DNA from: UBA1479 sp963976055
GTDB lineage: Bacteria; Pseudomonadota; Alphaproteobacteria; Rhodospirillales; Casp-alpha2
Length of the DNA: 64,000 nt
NCBI GenBank assembly: GCA_963976055.1
Contig: CAXBJB010000002.1
Location: forward strand, 248,001-312,000
Direction: 5' to 3'
Shown here piece after piece: positions 17,851 through 29,548 of the stretch. Within the stretch, counting starts at the first letter, position 1, and each line of letters starts with the position of its first letter. The notes below the pieces were generated by a model. The model was not told the origin of the DNA. It saw only the letters and a program-made list of their open reading frames with translations, and did not search any database. Position numbers and translations under genes: made by a program.

Positions 17851-18012
17851 GCGGGGTGGGCGGGCATTTGAAAATAGACTCCCCTTGGCGGGTGGAGCGG
17901 GTACACTAACCGTAACGGCGCAGGCCTGGAAACGGGAAACGAAAAACGGCGCCGGACGGGTTGTGAGCGGCCGCGCGTCGGCCGGATACGGATAGAAAAC
18001 GAGGGTTCGGAC

Positions 18013-18357
18013 ATGTCGGCCACAGGCGTGCTTGAACGGAAAATGTATCAGGCGGGCGATCGCATCTTCAAAGAGGGCGACGAGGGCCTGTTCGCCTATC
18101 TCGTACAAAGCGGATCGGTGGAGATCTACCGCGAAGCGTCGGGCGATATTCTCAGCACCATCGGCGCCGGCGGCATCTTCGGTGAGATGGCGCTGATCGA
18201 CGGCAAGCCGCGAGCAGCCTCGGCCCGCGCGGCCGGCGGGTGCACAGTGGTCGTCATCAACCGCGCCAATTTCCAGCACCGCATGAAAAAGTCGGACCCT
18301 TTCGTCCAGGGCCTGTTGAAAATTTTGGCCGAGACCGTCCGGCGGATGAGCAAGTGA
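18013..18357 (+). CDS. Stand-alone cyclic-nucleotide-binding domain protein
   Basis: 114 aa, a single CRP-type cNMP-binding domain with no DNA-binding part. Visible features are the beta-roll (GDRIFKEGDEGLFAYLVQSGSVEIY) and a phosphate-binding cassette FGEMALIDGKPRAASARA that keeps the Glu and Arg used to hold cAMP. It ends in a helix. Such proteins act as small regulatory modules; the partner is not evident. It is followed 31 nt later by an alpha/beta hydrolase. Confidence 0.85.
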   Translation: MSATGVLERKMYQAGDRIFKEGDEGLFAYLVQSGSVEIYREASGDILSTIGAGGIFGEMALIDGKPRAASARAAGGCTVVVINRANFQHRMKKSDPFVQGLLKILAETVRRMSK

Positions 18358-18388
18358 TCCCATCGCACGGGAGGCAGGGGACCGCTTG

Positions 18389-19279
18389 ATGTTTGACGGC
18401 TTTCAACAGGATCGCCGGGAGATCGGCGGCGTCGCCGTCAATTTCCGCATGGGCGGCGAGGGACCGCCGGTTCTGCTGCTGCATGGCTATCCGCAGACCC
18501 ATGCCATGTGGCACAAGCTCGCCCCCCTGATGGCGCGGCATTACACCCTGGTCATGCCCGATCTGCGTGGTTACGGCGACAGCGGCAAGCCGCCGACGGA
18601 CGCGGATCATGCGCCTTATTCCAAACGCGCCGTGGCGGGCGATCTGGCGGGCCTGATGACGGACCTGGGGGTCGAGAAATTCGCCGTGGTCGGCCACGAC
18701 CGGGGCGGGCGGGTCGCCCACCGGCTGACCGCCGACAACCCGGACAGGGTGGCGCGGCTGGCCGTGCTCGACATCGCGCCGACGGAACATATGTACCGCC
18801 TGACGGACATGGAATTCGCCACGGGCTATTACCACTGGTTCTTTTTGATCCAGCCGGCCGACCTGCCGGAACGCATGATCGGCGCCGACCCCGAATTCTT
18901 CCTGCGCCGCAAGATGGGGCAGTGGAGCGGCCAGGGCACGCTATTCGACGACGCGGCCATGGCCGAATACGTCCGCTGTTTTTCCATGCCGGAAACCATT
19001 CATGCGTCCTGCGAGGACTACCGCGCGGCGGCGACCATCGACATGATCCACGATCGGGACGACATGGCGGCTGGCGCCAAGCTGACTTGTCCGGTGCTGG
19101 CCCTGTGGGGGGCCAAGGGATTGGTCGCGCGCAAGTTCGACGTGCTGGCCGCGTGGCGCGAGCGGGCCGAGAACGTGACCGGCGGCACCCTCGATTGCGG
19201 CCATTTTCTTGCCGAAGAGTTGCCCGACGATACCTTTGCCCGGCTTCGGGGCTTCCTCGGCGATGGGCCGTGGGGGTGA
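18389..19279 (+). CDS. Alpha/beta hydrolase, haloacetate dehalogenase-like
   Basis: 296 aa. Alpha/beta hydrolase motifs: oxyanion LLLHGYPQTHAMWHK, DLRGYGDSGKP, nucleophile elbow VVGHDRGGRVAHRL (Asp nucleophile, as in dehalogenases and epoxide hydrolases), a His-Trp pair in YYHWFFLIQP, and the catalytic His in DCGHFLAEE. The Asp nucleophile together with the HW pair is the fluoroacetate/haloacetate dehalogenase pattern. The start ATG 18389 has AGGGGA upstream; a TTG one codon earlier is possible. The actual substrate is unproven. Confidence 0.82.
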   Translation: MFDGFQQDRREIGGVAVNFRMGGEGPPVLLLHGYPQTHAMWHKLAPLMARHYTLVMPDLRGYGDSGKPPTDADHAPYSKRAVAGDLAGLMTDLGVEKFAVVGHDRGGRVAHRLTADNPDRVARLAVLDIAPTEHMYRLTDMEFATGYYHWFFLIQPADLPERMIGADPEFFLRRKMGQWSGQGTLFDDAAMAEYVRCFSMPETIHASCEDYRAAATIDMIHDRDDMAAGAKLTCPVLALWGAKGLVARKFDVLAAWRERAENVTGGTLDCGHFLAEELPDDTFARLRGFLGDGPWG

Positions 19280-19333
19280 GGCGAGATTGAGTATTTCCAT
19301 ATTTGAACCGGGAAACAGAAGGCACTTCCTTAC

Positions 19334-20203
19334 ATGAGTGACGAGACGCAACACGGCGACCAGACCCCCGCATCCGACGCCAAACCGGCGTCGAACGGGT
19401 TCTTCCCGCGCATGCGGGCCTACTTCTTCGCCGGGATTCTGGTGACGGCGCCGATCACCTTTACCTTCTATCTGGCTTGGCTGCTGATCCATTTCGTGGA
19501 CAACACCATCCGGCCGCTGATCCCGGTCAAGTACAACCCGGAAACTTATCTGCCCTTCGCCCTGCCGGGCCTGGGTCTGTTCGTGCTGATCGTCGGCCTG
19601 ACGCTCACCGGCGCCCTGACCGCTGGGTTCATGGGCCGCTTCTTCATCAAGCTGAGCGAACACATCCTCAACCGCATGCCGGTGATCCGCAGCGTCTACA
19701 ACGCGACCAAGCAGATTTTGGAAACGGTGCTGGCGCAGCAGTCGAATGCGTTTCGCGAGGCGGTATTGGTCGAATACCCTCGGCGCGGCATGTGGGCCAT
19801 CGCCTTCATCACCGGCACGACGACGGGCGAGGTGCAGAACGTGACGCAGGAGGAATGCATCAACATCTTTATTCCGACGACGCCGAACCCGACCTCGGGA
19901 TTCCTTCTGTTCGTGCCCAAGGAGGATCTGGTCAGCCTGGATATGTCCGTCGAGGAAGCCATCAAGATGGTGATTTCCGGCGGCATCGTCACGCCGCCGG
20001 ACCGACGGCCGGTGGCCTTGAAGAACCAGCCCGTGACCTCGGCCCGGGTGTACGAAGACCTGGAGGTTCTGCGCGAAACCGAAAACATGCCCGTGGTCCT
20101 GGCCGCCAAGCGTCCCGGCGAAATTCAGAAAGACTTGCAGGCATCGCTGCCGGCGGGGGAACGGGGACGGACCAAGAAGCCGAAAAACGGCGAGAAGTCC
20201 TAA
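19334..20203 (+). CDS. DUF502 family membrane protein
   Basis: 289 aa. Two hydrophobic helices, FFAGILVTAPITFTFYLAWLL and LPGLGLFVLIVGLTLTGALTAG, are followed by the DUF502 core (MPVIRSVYNATKQILETVL, VLVEYPRRGMWAIAFITG, FIPTTPNPTSGFLLFVP). The charged C-terminal tail is probably cytoplasmic. The function of the family is unknown. It converges on recG with 22 nt between stops. Confidence 0.9.
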   Translation: MSDETQHGDQTPASDAKPASNGFFPRMRAYFFAGILVTAPITFTFYLAWLLIHFVDNTIRPLIPVKYNPETYLPFALPGLGLFVLIVGLTLTGALTAGFMGRFFIKLSEHILNRMPVIRSVYNATKQILETVLAQQSNAFREAVLVEYPRRGMWAIAFITGTTTGEVQNVTQEECINIFIPTTPNPTSGFLLFVPKEDLVSLDMSVEEAIKMVISGGIVTPPDRRPVALKNQPVTSARVYEDLEVLRETENMPVVLAAKRPGEIQKDLQASLPAGERGRTKKPKNGEKS

Positions 20204-20225
20204 CCGGCTGATCTAACCTGCCAAT

Positions 20226-22310
20226 TTAACCTGAACGCAGGGTCCGTGCCGCCGCGTCCCGTTCGAACAGATAGAGCAAGACACGAAGGGCCGCGCCCCG
20301 GTCCGACTTGAGGTCCGCGTCCCGGTTGAGGATCAGTGCCGCGTCGTCCCGCGCCATGGCCAGAAGGTCGCCGTGGTGGGCGATGTCGGCCAGACGGAAG
20401 GTCGGCAGGCCGCTTTGCCGCGTGCCCAACAGTTCCCCGGCACCGCGTAATTTGAGGTCCTCCTCGGCGATGCGGAAACCGTCGTCCGTTTCGCGCAGGA
20501 TTTTCAACCGCGCCCGCGCGTTCTCCGACAGCGGCGGCGAATAGAGCAGCAGGCAGGTGCCCGGCTTGGCGCCGCGCCCGATGCGTCCGCGCAATTGATG
20601 CAGTTGGGCAAGGCCGAAGCGTTCCGCATGCTCGATGACCATGACCGTGGCGTCGGGCACGTCGACGCCGACCTCGATCACCGTGGTCGCGACCAGGATT
20701 TGCAACGGGCCATTGGCGAAGGCGTCCATCACCGCGTCCTTTTCCGTCGCCTTCAGGCGCCCGTGAACCAAGCCGACGCGGTCGCCGAACACCTGCTTCA
20801 AATGGGCATAGCGGTCTTCCGCGGCGGCGGCGTCAATCTTTTCCGATTCCTCGACCAGCGGGCAGACCCAATAGGCCTTGGCCCCGGCCGCAAGGGCGCG
20901 TGTCAGGCCGTCGACGACCTCGGCCAGGCGGTCGGCGGGCAGGGCCCGGGTATCGATGGGGGCGCGGCCCGGCGGCTTTTCCGTCAGGCGCGAGGCCTCC
21001 ATGTCGCCATAGGCCGTGAGCATCAGGGTGCGCGGGATCGGCGTCGCCGTCATCACCAGCACGTCGCACTTGCGGCCCTTGGCGGTGATGGCGAGGCGCT
21101 GGTGCACGCCGAAGCGGTGCTGTTCATCGACCACGGCAAGGGCCAGATCCTTGAACGCGACGTCTTCGGTGAACAGCGCATGGGTGCCGACGGCAAGGTC
21201 TGTTTTTCCTTCGGCCAAATCAGCCAGCACCGCGTCCCGGGTCTTGCCTTTTTCCCGCCCGGTCAAAAGGGCGATGGACAGTCCGGCCGACCTAGCGAGC
21301 GGTTCCAGAGTCGCGAAATGCTGGCGGGCGAGAATTTCCGTCGGCGCCATGAGGACGGCCTGGGCCCCGGATTCGACCGCCCGCGCCATGGCCAGCAATG
21401 CCACCAGGGTCTTGCCCGACCCCACGTCGCCCTGCAGCAGGCGCAGCATGCGTTCCGGCGCCGCCATGTCGCCGCTGATCTCGGCCACGGCCATGACCTG
21501 CGACGGCGTCAGTTTGAAGGGCAGGGCCTTGGTGATCCGGTCCATGATGCGGCCGTCGCCGGTTACCGCGCGGCCCGCCACCTTGCGCATGTCGCGGCGC
21601 ACCAGGGCGAGGGCGAGTTGATTGGCCAGCAGTTCGTCATAGGCGGCGCGGCGATGTGCCGGTGCATCGGGGGCCGTGTCGGCCTGGGTTTGCGGATGGT
21701 GCAGGGCTTCCATGGCCGGGCGCCAGGCGGGCCAGTCTTCCCGTGCCGCGACGGCGGGGTCGAGCCAGTCGGGCAGTTCCGGCGTCGCTTCAAGGGCGGC
21801 CAGGACCGCCCGCCCGAAGGTCTTGGGCGACAGGCCCGCCGTCATGGGATAGACGGGCTCGGCCTTGAGAATTTGGTCGCGTTCGGCAACCGGCACGATG
21901 TGGTCCGGATGAGTGATTTGCAGGTTGTCGCCGTAGCGTTCGATCACGCCGGACACGATGCGGGTTTCGCCTTCGGGCAGGATCTTGGCCAGATAGTCGT
22001 CCCGGGCGTGAAAGAACACCAGGGTCAGCACGCCCGAATCGTCCGAGACCTGGACCTTGTAGGGCTGGCGGCGGTTGTGGGGCTTGGCGTGGGGGCCGAC
22101 GGTCACGGTCAGGGTGGCGACGCGCCCGGCCTCGGCCTCGGCGATCTTGGGCGCGTAGCGGCGGTCGACGATCCCGGTCGGCAGATGGAACAACAGATCG
22201 AGCAGCCGCCCGCCGCCACACAGCTTTTCAATCACCGATCCCACGCGCGGGCCGACGCCGGGCAGCGTCGTCACGGACTTGAAAAGCGGGAACAGGATTT
22301 CCGGGCGCAT
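20226..22310 (-). CDS. recG: ATP-dependent DNA helicase RecG
   Basis: 694 aa, normal for RecG. An N-terminal wedge/OB domain begins MRPEILFPLFKSVTTLPGVGPR with HLPTGIVDRRY. Superfamily 2 helicase motifs are GDVGSGKTLVALLAM (Walker A), VVDEQHRFGV (the DEQH box typical of RecG), MTATPIPRTLMLTAYGDM, and QLHQLRGRIGRG (motif VI). RecG rewinds and reverses stalled forks and branch-migrates junctions. A TTG at 22340 would add 10 residues; the ATG at 22310 matches the usual alphaproteobacterial start. It is divergent from sdhE-mfd. Confidence 0.95.
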   Translation of the reverse strand: MRPEILFPLFKSVTTLPGVGPRVGSVIEKLCGGGRLLDLLFHLPTGIVDRRYAPKIAEAEAGRVATLTVTVGPHAKPHNRRQPYKVQVSDDSGVLTLVFFHARDDYLAKILPEGETRIVSGVIERYGDNLQITHPDHIVPVAERDQILKAEPVYPMTAGLSPKTFGRAVLAALEATPELPDWLDPAVAAREDWPAWRPAMEALHHPQTQADTAPDAPAHRRAAYDELLANQLALALVRRDMRKVAGRAVTGDGRIMDRITKALPFKLTPSQVMAVAEISGDMAAPERMLRLLQGDVGSGKTLVALLAMARAVESGAQAVLMAPTEILARQHFATLEPLARSAGLSIALLTGREKGKTRDAVLADLAEGKTDLAVGTHALFTEDVAFKDLALAVVDEQHRFGVHQRLAITAKGRKCDVLVMTATPIPRTLMLTAYGDMEASRLTEKPPGRAPIDTRALPADRLAEVVDGLTRALAAGAKAYWVCPLVEESEKIDAAAAEDRYAHLKQVFGDRVGLVHGRLKATEKDAVMDAFANGPLQILVATTVIEVGVDVPDATVMVIEHAERFGLAQLHQLRGRIGRGAKPGTCLLLYSPPLSENARARLKILRETDDGFRIAEEDLKLRGAGELLGTRQSGLPTFRLADIAHHGDLLAMARDDAALILNRDADLKSDRGAALRVLLYLFERDAAARTLRSG

Positions 22311-22405
22311 TTGGGGCAGGGCCTTTTCGACGGCTGACAAGGCGGGTTGAAGCGACTATATCCTACGTCCCCCGACGCGATCTTTCGATAGGAACCGGCC
22401 CCCAG

Positions 22406-22660
22406 ATGGACGCCCGCCGCAAACGCATCCTTTTCCGCGCCCAGCACTGCGGCATGAAGGAGAACGACATCATCCTGGGCGGTTTCGCCGAGGCGCGGAT
22501 CGAGGCCCTGTCCGAGGCCGATCTGGATGCCTTCGAGGTACTGTTGAAACAGCCGGATAATGACGTCTACACCTGGGTCTCGGGGCGCGAAGCGCCGCCC
22601 GCCGAATTCACGACGAACCTGATGCGCCAGATCCTCGCCTTCAATGACAATGACCACTAA
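22406..22660 (+). CDS. sdhE: SdhE, FAD assembly factor of succinate dehydrogenase
   Basis: 84 aa, standard size. RKRILFRAQHCGMKENDIILGGFAEARIEAL is the family core, split here by the RGxxE motif, which reads CGMKE. The Gly and Glu needed for flavinylation are kept, while the Arg is Cys. The tail LLKQPDNDVYTWVSGREAPP is typical. It promotes covalent FAD attachment to SdhA in the cytoplasm. SD AGGAACCGG upstream. The recG | sdhE-mfd order is common in alphaproteobacteria. Confidence 0.92.
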   Translation: MDARRKRILFRAQHCGMKENDIILGGFAEARIEALSEADLDAFEVLLKQPDNDVYTWVSGREAPPAEFTTNLMRQILAFNDNDH

Positions 22661-22681
22661 TCGCAAGAACCCGTGACCGGC

Positions 22682-26161
<3,480 letters not shown>

Positions 26162-26193
26162 AGGCTTTCTACTAGTAGGAAGTCAGTCGGAAA

Positions 26194-26763
26194 TCAGTGA
26201 ATGACCTTTGTGCCCGCCTGTGGGGCGACGACGGGCTCGCCCACGGTCAGCGCCAATCCCCATTCGGCCTTCTGCACCGTGGTCGCCACCATGTGGCAGA
26301 ACCCGTGTAGCAGTTTTTTGTCCAGCGTCACCGTGACGTTCATGTCGTTGGACGTCTGAAACCCCAGCACCAGTTTTTTGCCGTCCCAGGGTTTGACCTT
26401 GGCGCTGACCACGATCATCGGGCCCGAGTTGGCGGTCAGGTCGACCGTGTCCTCATCGTGCTTGCGCGAGAAATCGGAATCCTGGACGGCGGCTTGATGC
26501 TCCATGCCCAGGACCGCGTCGCGTACCTTGGCCGGCACGTCGGGGGCCGGGGGCGGGGCCTCGGAGGCGCCGGCGGGGGATCCCGCGTCTTTGGTCTGCG
26601 GGCGCAGGCCGCTGAGGTCCGCCGTCTGCGCCAACTGACCGCCGAGCGCCGGCCACATCGCCGCGACGAAGCGGCGGGTCAGCCACAGGCGGTACTCGGT
26701 CTTCTCGCTGGTTGCGATGCGCAGCATCATGCGGTCCTCCGTGGGCACGTAGGTGACCGTCAT
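26194..26763 (-). CDS. Conserved hypothetical protein, 189 aa
   Basis: Begins MTVTYVPTEDRMMLRIATSE followed by KTEYRLWLTRRFVAAMWPAL, a pattern I recall from small uncharacterised proteobacterial proteins. A Pro/Ala-rich linker (SEAPPPAPDVPAK) separates this from a second part ending GLALTVGEPVVAPQAGTKVIH. There is no signal peptide or membrane helix. The start is uncertain: no Shine-Dalgarno is evident, and a GTG seven codons upstream is possible. It lies downstream of the dsbA-like gene on the same strand. Confidence 0.6.
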   Translation of the reverse strand: MTVTYVPTEDRMMLRIATSEKTEYRLWLTRRFVAAMWPALGGQLAQTADLSGLRPQTKDAGSPAGASEAPPPAPDVPAKVRDAVLGMEHQAAVQDSDFSRKHDEDTVDLTANSGPMIVVSAKVKPWDGKKLVLGFQTSNDMNVTVTLDKKLLHGFCHMVATTVQKAEWGLALTVGEPVVAPQAGTKVIH

Positions 26764-26804
26764 CTGATGCAGGCGTTTTGTCACGGTCGGCCCGCGCCCC
26801 CGGC

Positions 26805-27437
26805 TCAGGCGGCCGAGGCGGCGGCGTCGAGCATGCGCGCCAGGATCTGCGGTTCCTGAGCGCCGGAAATCACCATGGGTCCGGCGAACACGAAGGACGG
26901 CACGCCGTTGACGCCGAGGCGGTGGGCGCGGGCGTTGTCCTGGGTCACGGCCTCCAGGTCCGTGTCCCCGGCCAGATAGGCCCGCAGGTCGGCACGGTCG
27001 AGGCCGTGCCGGCCGCCGATGTCGAGCAGCACCTGTTCCTCGCCGATGTCGAGGCCATGGACGAAATAGGCGACGAACAGGGCTTCGACCACCGCGTCGG
27101 CGGCGCCGCCGTGGCGGGCGACGTATTTGACCAGGCGGTGGGAATCGATGGAATTGGGCGTCTTCTGGATGCGGTCGAAGGCGAAGTCGATCTCGACCGA
27201 CTGGCCCGCCTCGCCGATCGCGCCGTAGATGCGTCGGACCCGCGTTTCCGACCCGAACTTCTTGACCAGATAGGCCGTGCGGTCGACGCCGTCGGGCGGC
27301 AGCTCGGGGTTCAACAGGAACGGCCGCCAATGGGTGGTGACGTTCAGGTTCGGGCGCAGGGCCAAGGCCTGATCCAGCCGGCGCTTGCCGATGTAGCACC
27401 AGGGGCAGACGGTGTCGTAGATGATTTCGATGTCCAC
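26805..27437 (-). CDS. DsbA-family oxidoreductase (FrnE-like)
   Basis: 210 aa. DIEIIYDTVCPWCYIGKRRL has the CPWC redox pair at residues 11-14, and GVPSFVFAG is the cis-proline loop. The thioredoxin fold carries a helical insert (QKTPNSIDSHRLVKYVARHGG), the FrnE/2-hydroxychromene isomerase-like class. There is no signal peptide, so it acts in the cytoplasm. The start codon is GTG (27437) with a weak AAGGG upstream. It may be co-transcribed with the 48-aa gene 114 nt upstream. Confidence 0.9.
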   Translation of the reverse strand: MDIEIIYDTVCPWCYIGKRRLDQALALRPNLNVTTHWRPFLLNPELPPDGVDRTAYLVKKFGSETRVRRIYGAIGEAGQSVEIDFAFDRIQKTPNSIDSHRLVKYVARHGGAADAVVEALFVAYFVHGLDIGEEQVLLDIGGRHGLDRADLRAYLAGDTDLEAVTQDNARAHRLGVNGVPSFVFAGPMVISGAQEPQILARMLDAAASAA

Positions 27438-27551
27438 GCGGCGGGCCCTTAATCCCTAATCAGGACGAAGTATAAGGGGGCGGCATGGACGTGCACACCC
27501 CCTTGATACCGGGGCCGTCGGCGGGGAGAGGAGGACCGGCCGGCCGGTCGT

Positions 27552-27698
27552 TCAGTGGCTGAAGCGCGGCCGAGGCTGATAGAGCGCCCGATTGAAGGCC
27601 GCCCATTCCGGTGGGGAATAGGGGTAGGCCGTGACGGCCGGGGTCTTCTTGGGCCGATTGAAGATGAAGCCGCGAAACAGAATGATGTGCGAAAGCAT
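27552..27698 (-). CDS. Small protein, 48 aa, behind an operator-flanked promoter
   Basis: An open frame of 48 codons with a near-perfect Shine-Dalgarno: AAAGGAGACCACGAC then ATG. The product begins MLSHIILFRGFIFNRPKKTP, continues AVTAYPYSPPEWAAFNRALY and ends QPRPRFSH. It is aromatic- and proline-rich and slightly basic, with a hydrophobic start too short to be a confident membrane helix. No family is recognised. A promoter at 27738-27766 with a palindromic operator in its spacer sits 40 nt upstream, so it is probably a tightly regulated small protein. The downstream neighbour is the DsbA-family gene. Confidence 0.65.
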   Translation of the reverse strand: MLSHIILFRGFIFNRPKKTPAVTAYPYSPPEWAAFNRALYQPRPRFSH

Positions 27699-27737
27699 GT
27701 CGTGGTCTCCTTTCATGATGGAGAATCGCTAGACATG

Positions 27738-27766
27738 AATATACGCACACTGTGCGGAAAAATCCA
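27738..27766 (-). promoter_or_regulatory. Sigma70-type promoter for the 48-aa gene
   Basis: Minus strand: TGGATT (27761-27766), exactly 17 nt, then TATATT (27738-27743), which matches the -10 consensus at five of six bases. The -35 is weak. The operator palindrome at 27744-27756 fills most of the spacer, so a bound protein would block polymerase. Confidence 0.55.
27744..27756. promoter_or_regulatory. Operator O1: CGCACA-C-TGTGCG
   Basis: A perfect 6-bp inverted repeat around one base, directly abutting the -10 hexamer of the promoter for the 48-aa gene. A second copy lies at 27775-27787; the centres are 31 bp apart, about three helical turns. The arrangement suggests a dimeric repressor (TetR- or MarR-like) binding cooperatively. 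No regulator gene is adjacent. Confidence 0.65.
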
Positions 27767-27774
27767 TTTAAATA

Positions 27775-27787
27775 CGCACAATGTGCG
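27775..27787. promoter_or_regulatory. Operator O2: CGCACA-A-TGTGCG
   Basis: Second copy of the palindrome, differing from O1 only in the central base. Both copies are preceded by ATA, so 15 of 16 bases are shared (27741-27756 and 27772-27787). It lies just upstream of the -35 and 58 nt past the end of the MFS gene. Confidence 0.65.
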
Positions 27788-27845
27788 CTTTAAGGCCGGA
27801 AATAAGTCGGAAGGTTTATATGAATGGGGATAAGCCGTACGAAAG

Positions 27846-29156
27846 TCAGCGCCGTGCGTCCGGCACCCGCAGGATCAGGATGAACCCGACGACAAAGAAG
27901 GCGATGATCGTCGCCATGCCGTGGCGCTGGCTTTCGGCCATGCTTGTGGCCCAGGCGACGGCGGCGGGGCCGACGAAGGCCGTCGCCTTGCCGGCAAGCG
28001 CCATGAAGCCGAACATTTCCGTGCGCAGATGGTCGGGGGCGAGATGCGCCATCAGGGACCGTCCCGCCGCCTGGCCCGGGCCGACGAACAGGCCGATGCC
28101 GAGCGCGAAGGTCCAGAACAGGGCCTTGTCGGTGACCGAGACGATGGCGAGCCCGAACACGATGAGGCCCAGCAAGGAGATCAGGATCGTGCGCTTTGGC
28201 CCGATCCAATCATCGACCCAGGCCATGGCGAAGGCGCCCAGGCCGGCGGTGACGCTCATGCCGATGCCAAGTTGGATGACCTCAGCCTGTTCCATTCCGA
28301 AGGTGCCGGCGGCGTAGATGCCGCCGAAGGTGAACATGGTGCCGAGCCCGTCCATGTAGATCATATAGCCGATCAGAAAGACGATGATGCCGTCGTAATC
28401 CCGTGCCCGGCGAAGGGTCCCGCGCAGGGTGGCAATCCCGTCGCGCACGGCGGTCAGGGCGGGCAGGCCGCGGGATGGCGTGTCCGGCGTGAACAGGAAC
28501 AGGGGCAGGGCGAACAGGGCGAGCCAGATTGCGACGAAGGGCCCCGAAATGCGCACGTGCTCGGCCGCGTCCTTGTCCAGGCCCAGCCACGGCACCTCGG
28601 GCTGCACGAAGCCGACCAGCAGCACGACCAGACAGACGATCCCGCCCGCATAGCCGAAGCCCCAGGCCCAGCCGGACAGCCGCCCGATGTGGTCGCGCCC
28701 GGCGACGTCGGGCAACATGGCGTTGTAGAACACGGCCGCCGTCTCGAAGGTGAAGTTGGCGGCGGCGGCCAGGACGAGCGCCAACACGACCGATGACGGG
28801 GAGGGCTCCACATACCACATCAGCGCGGTCGCGATCACCAGGCCCAGAGTGAATACGAAGATCCAGGGCTTGCGCCGCCCGCCCCGGTCGGCGATGGCGC
28901 CCAGGACCGGCGCCGTGATGGCGACGCAGAACGACGAGGCGGAAATGGCATAACCCCACATTTCCGTGCCGGCGATGGGGTCGGCGGCGACGGCCTTGGT
29001 GAAATAGGCACTGAACACGAAGGTCGAGATAACGGCCGCATAGGCCGAATTGGCCCAGTCGTACATGGCCCAGGCGAGAGCACCCAGGAACGACGCGGGT
29101 TTCGGCGCCGCGTGCTGCGAGTGGTCGGTCATCGGCGAGGGGGCATGTTGGGGCAT
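27846..29156 (-). CDS. MFS transporter, Atg22/UMF1-like
   Basis: 436 aa, 12 predicted membrane helices. AWAMYDWANSAYAAVISTFVF, ETAAVFYNAMLPD and GRLSGWAWGFGYAGGI are characteristic of the Atg22-like (UMF1) branch of the major facilitator superfamily, whose members are thought to move amino acids or similar small molecules; the substrate here is unknown. The YDWANSAYA run sits near residue 32, after a His-containing cytoplasmic tail. A second ATG at 29132 is possible; neither start has a strong Shine-Dalgarno. The 188-bp gap to the next gene (29157-29344) holds only divergent promoter space. Confidence 0.85.
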   Translation of the reverse strand: MPQHAPSPMTDHSQHAAPKPASFLGALAWAMYDWANSAYAAVISTFVFSAYFTKAVAADPIAGTEMWGYAISASSFCVAITAPVLGAIADRGGRRKPWIFVFTLGLVIATALMWYVEPSPSSVVLALVLAAAANFTFETAAVFYNAMLPDVAGRDHIGRLSGWAWGFGYAGGIVCLVVLLVGFVQPEVPWLGLDKDAAEHVRISGPFVAIWLALFALPLFLFTPDTPSRGLPALTAVRDGIATLRGTLRRARDYDGIIVFLIGYMIYMDGLGTMFTFGGIYAAGTFGMEQAEVIQLGIGMSVTAGLGAFAMAWVDDWIGPKRTILISLLGLIVFGLAIVSVTDKALFWTFALGIGLFVGPGQAAGRSLMAHLAPDHLRTEMFGFMALAGKATAFVGPAAVAWATSMAESQRHGMATIIAFFVVGFILILRVPDARR

Positions 29157-29344
29157 CCGGCGGCGGTTCGTTGGTGGGGGCGACGGTAAGCTGGATCGTT
29201 AATGGCAGGCAAGGAAGTTGCCGGGCGATTACGCAACGGCATTGCAAAGATGACGAAGACTCGCCATACGGCGGCCATGATTATCGGGCAAAACCCGTTT
29301 GATCGACGATCTTACGCAACAACAAGAGTTCGCGAAATTCACGC

Positions 29345-29527
29345 ATGCAGAACGATCCCAAAGAAATCGCAAAAAACTTGATCCAGGAACACGGATTGAA
29401 CGACGCCCTTTCAGTCGCCATCGAAGGCGCCATTGATGCGCAGCGCGCGGGCGACAATTATACCCTGAGCGTCTGGCGGGAAATTAAGGCCGTCATCCGC
29501 AAGCACATCACCGACCAAGCGGCGTAA
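29345..29527 (+). CDS. Small hypothetical protein, 60 aa
   Basis: Begins MQNDPKEIAKNLIQEHGLND and continues ALSVAIEGAIDAQRAGDNYT, then LSVWREIKAVIRKHI. It looks like three amphipathic helices with no membrane segment. The pattern (AxxLIxxHGLxxAxxxA ... YxLSVWRExKxxI) resembles small uncharacterised alphaproteobacterial proteins, but I cannot name a family. It is divergent from the MFS gene and convergent with the sensor kinase. Confidence 0.65.
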   Translation: MQNDPKEIAKNLIQEHGLNDALSVAIEGAIDAQRAGDNYTLSVWREIKAVIRKHITDQAA

Positions 29528-29548
29528 GGCATCGGGAAGGGCAGGGTT

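Noticed and set aside
26165..26180. Palindrome TTTCTACTAGTAGGAA after mfd as a terminator
   Set aside because: It is AT-rich, has almost no loop and no following T-run; it could be chance.
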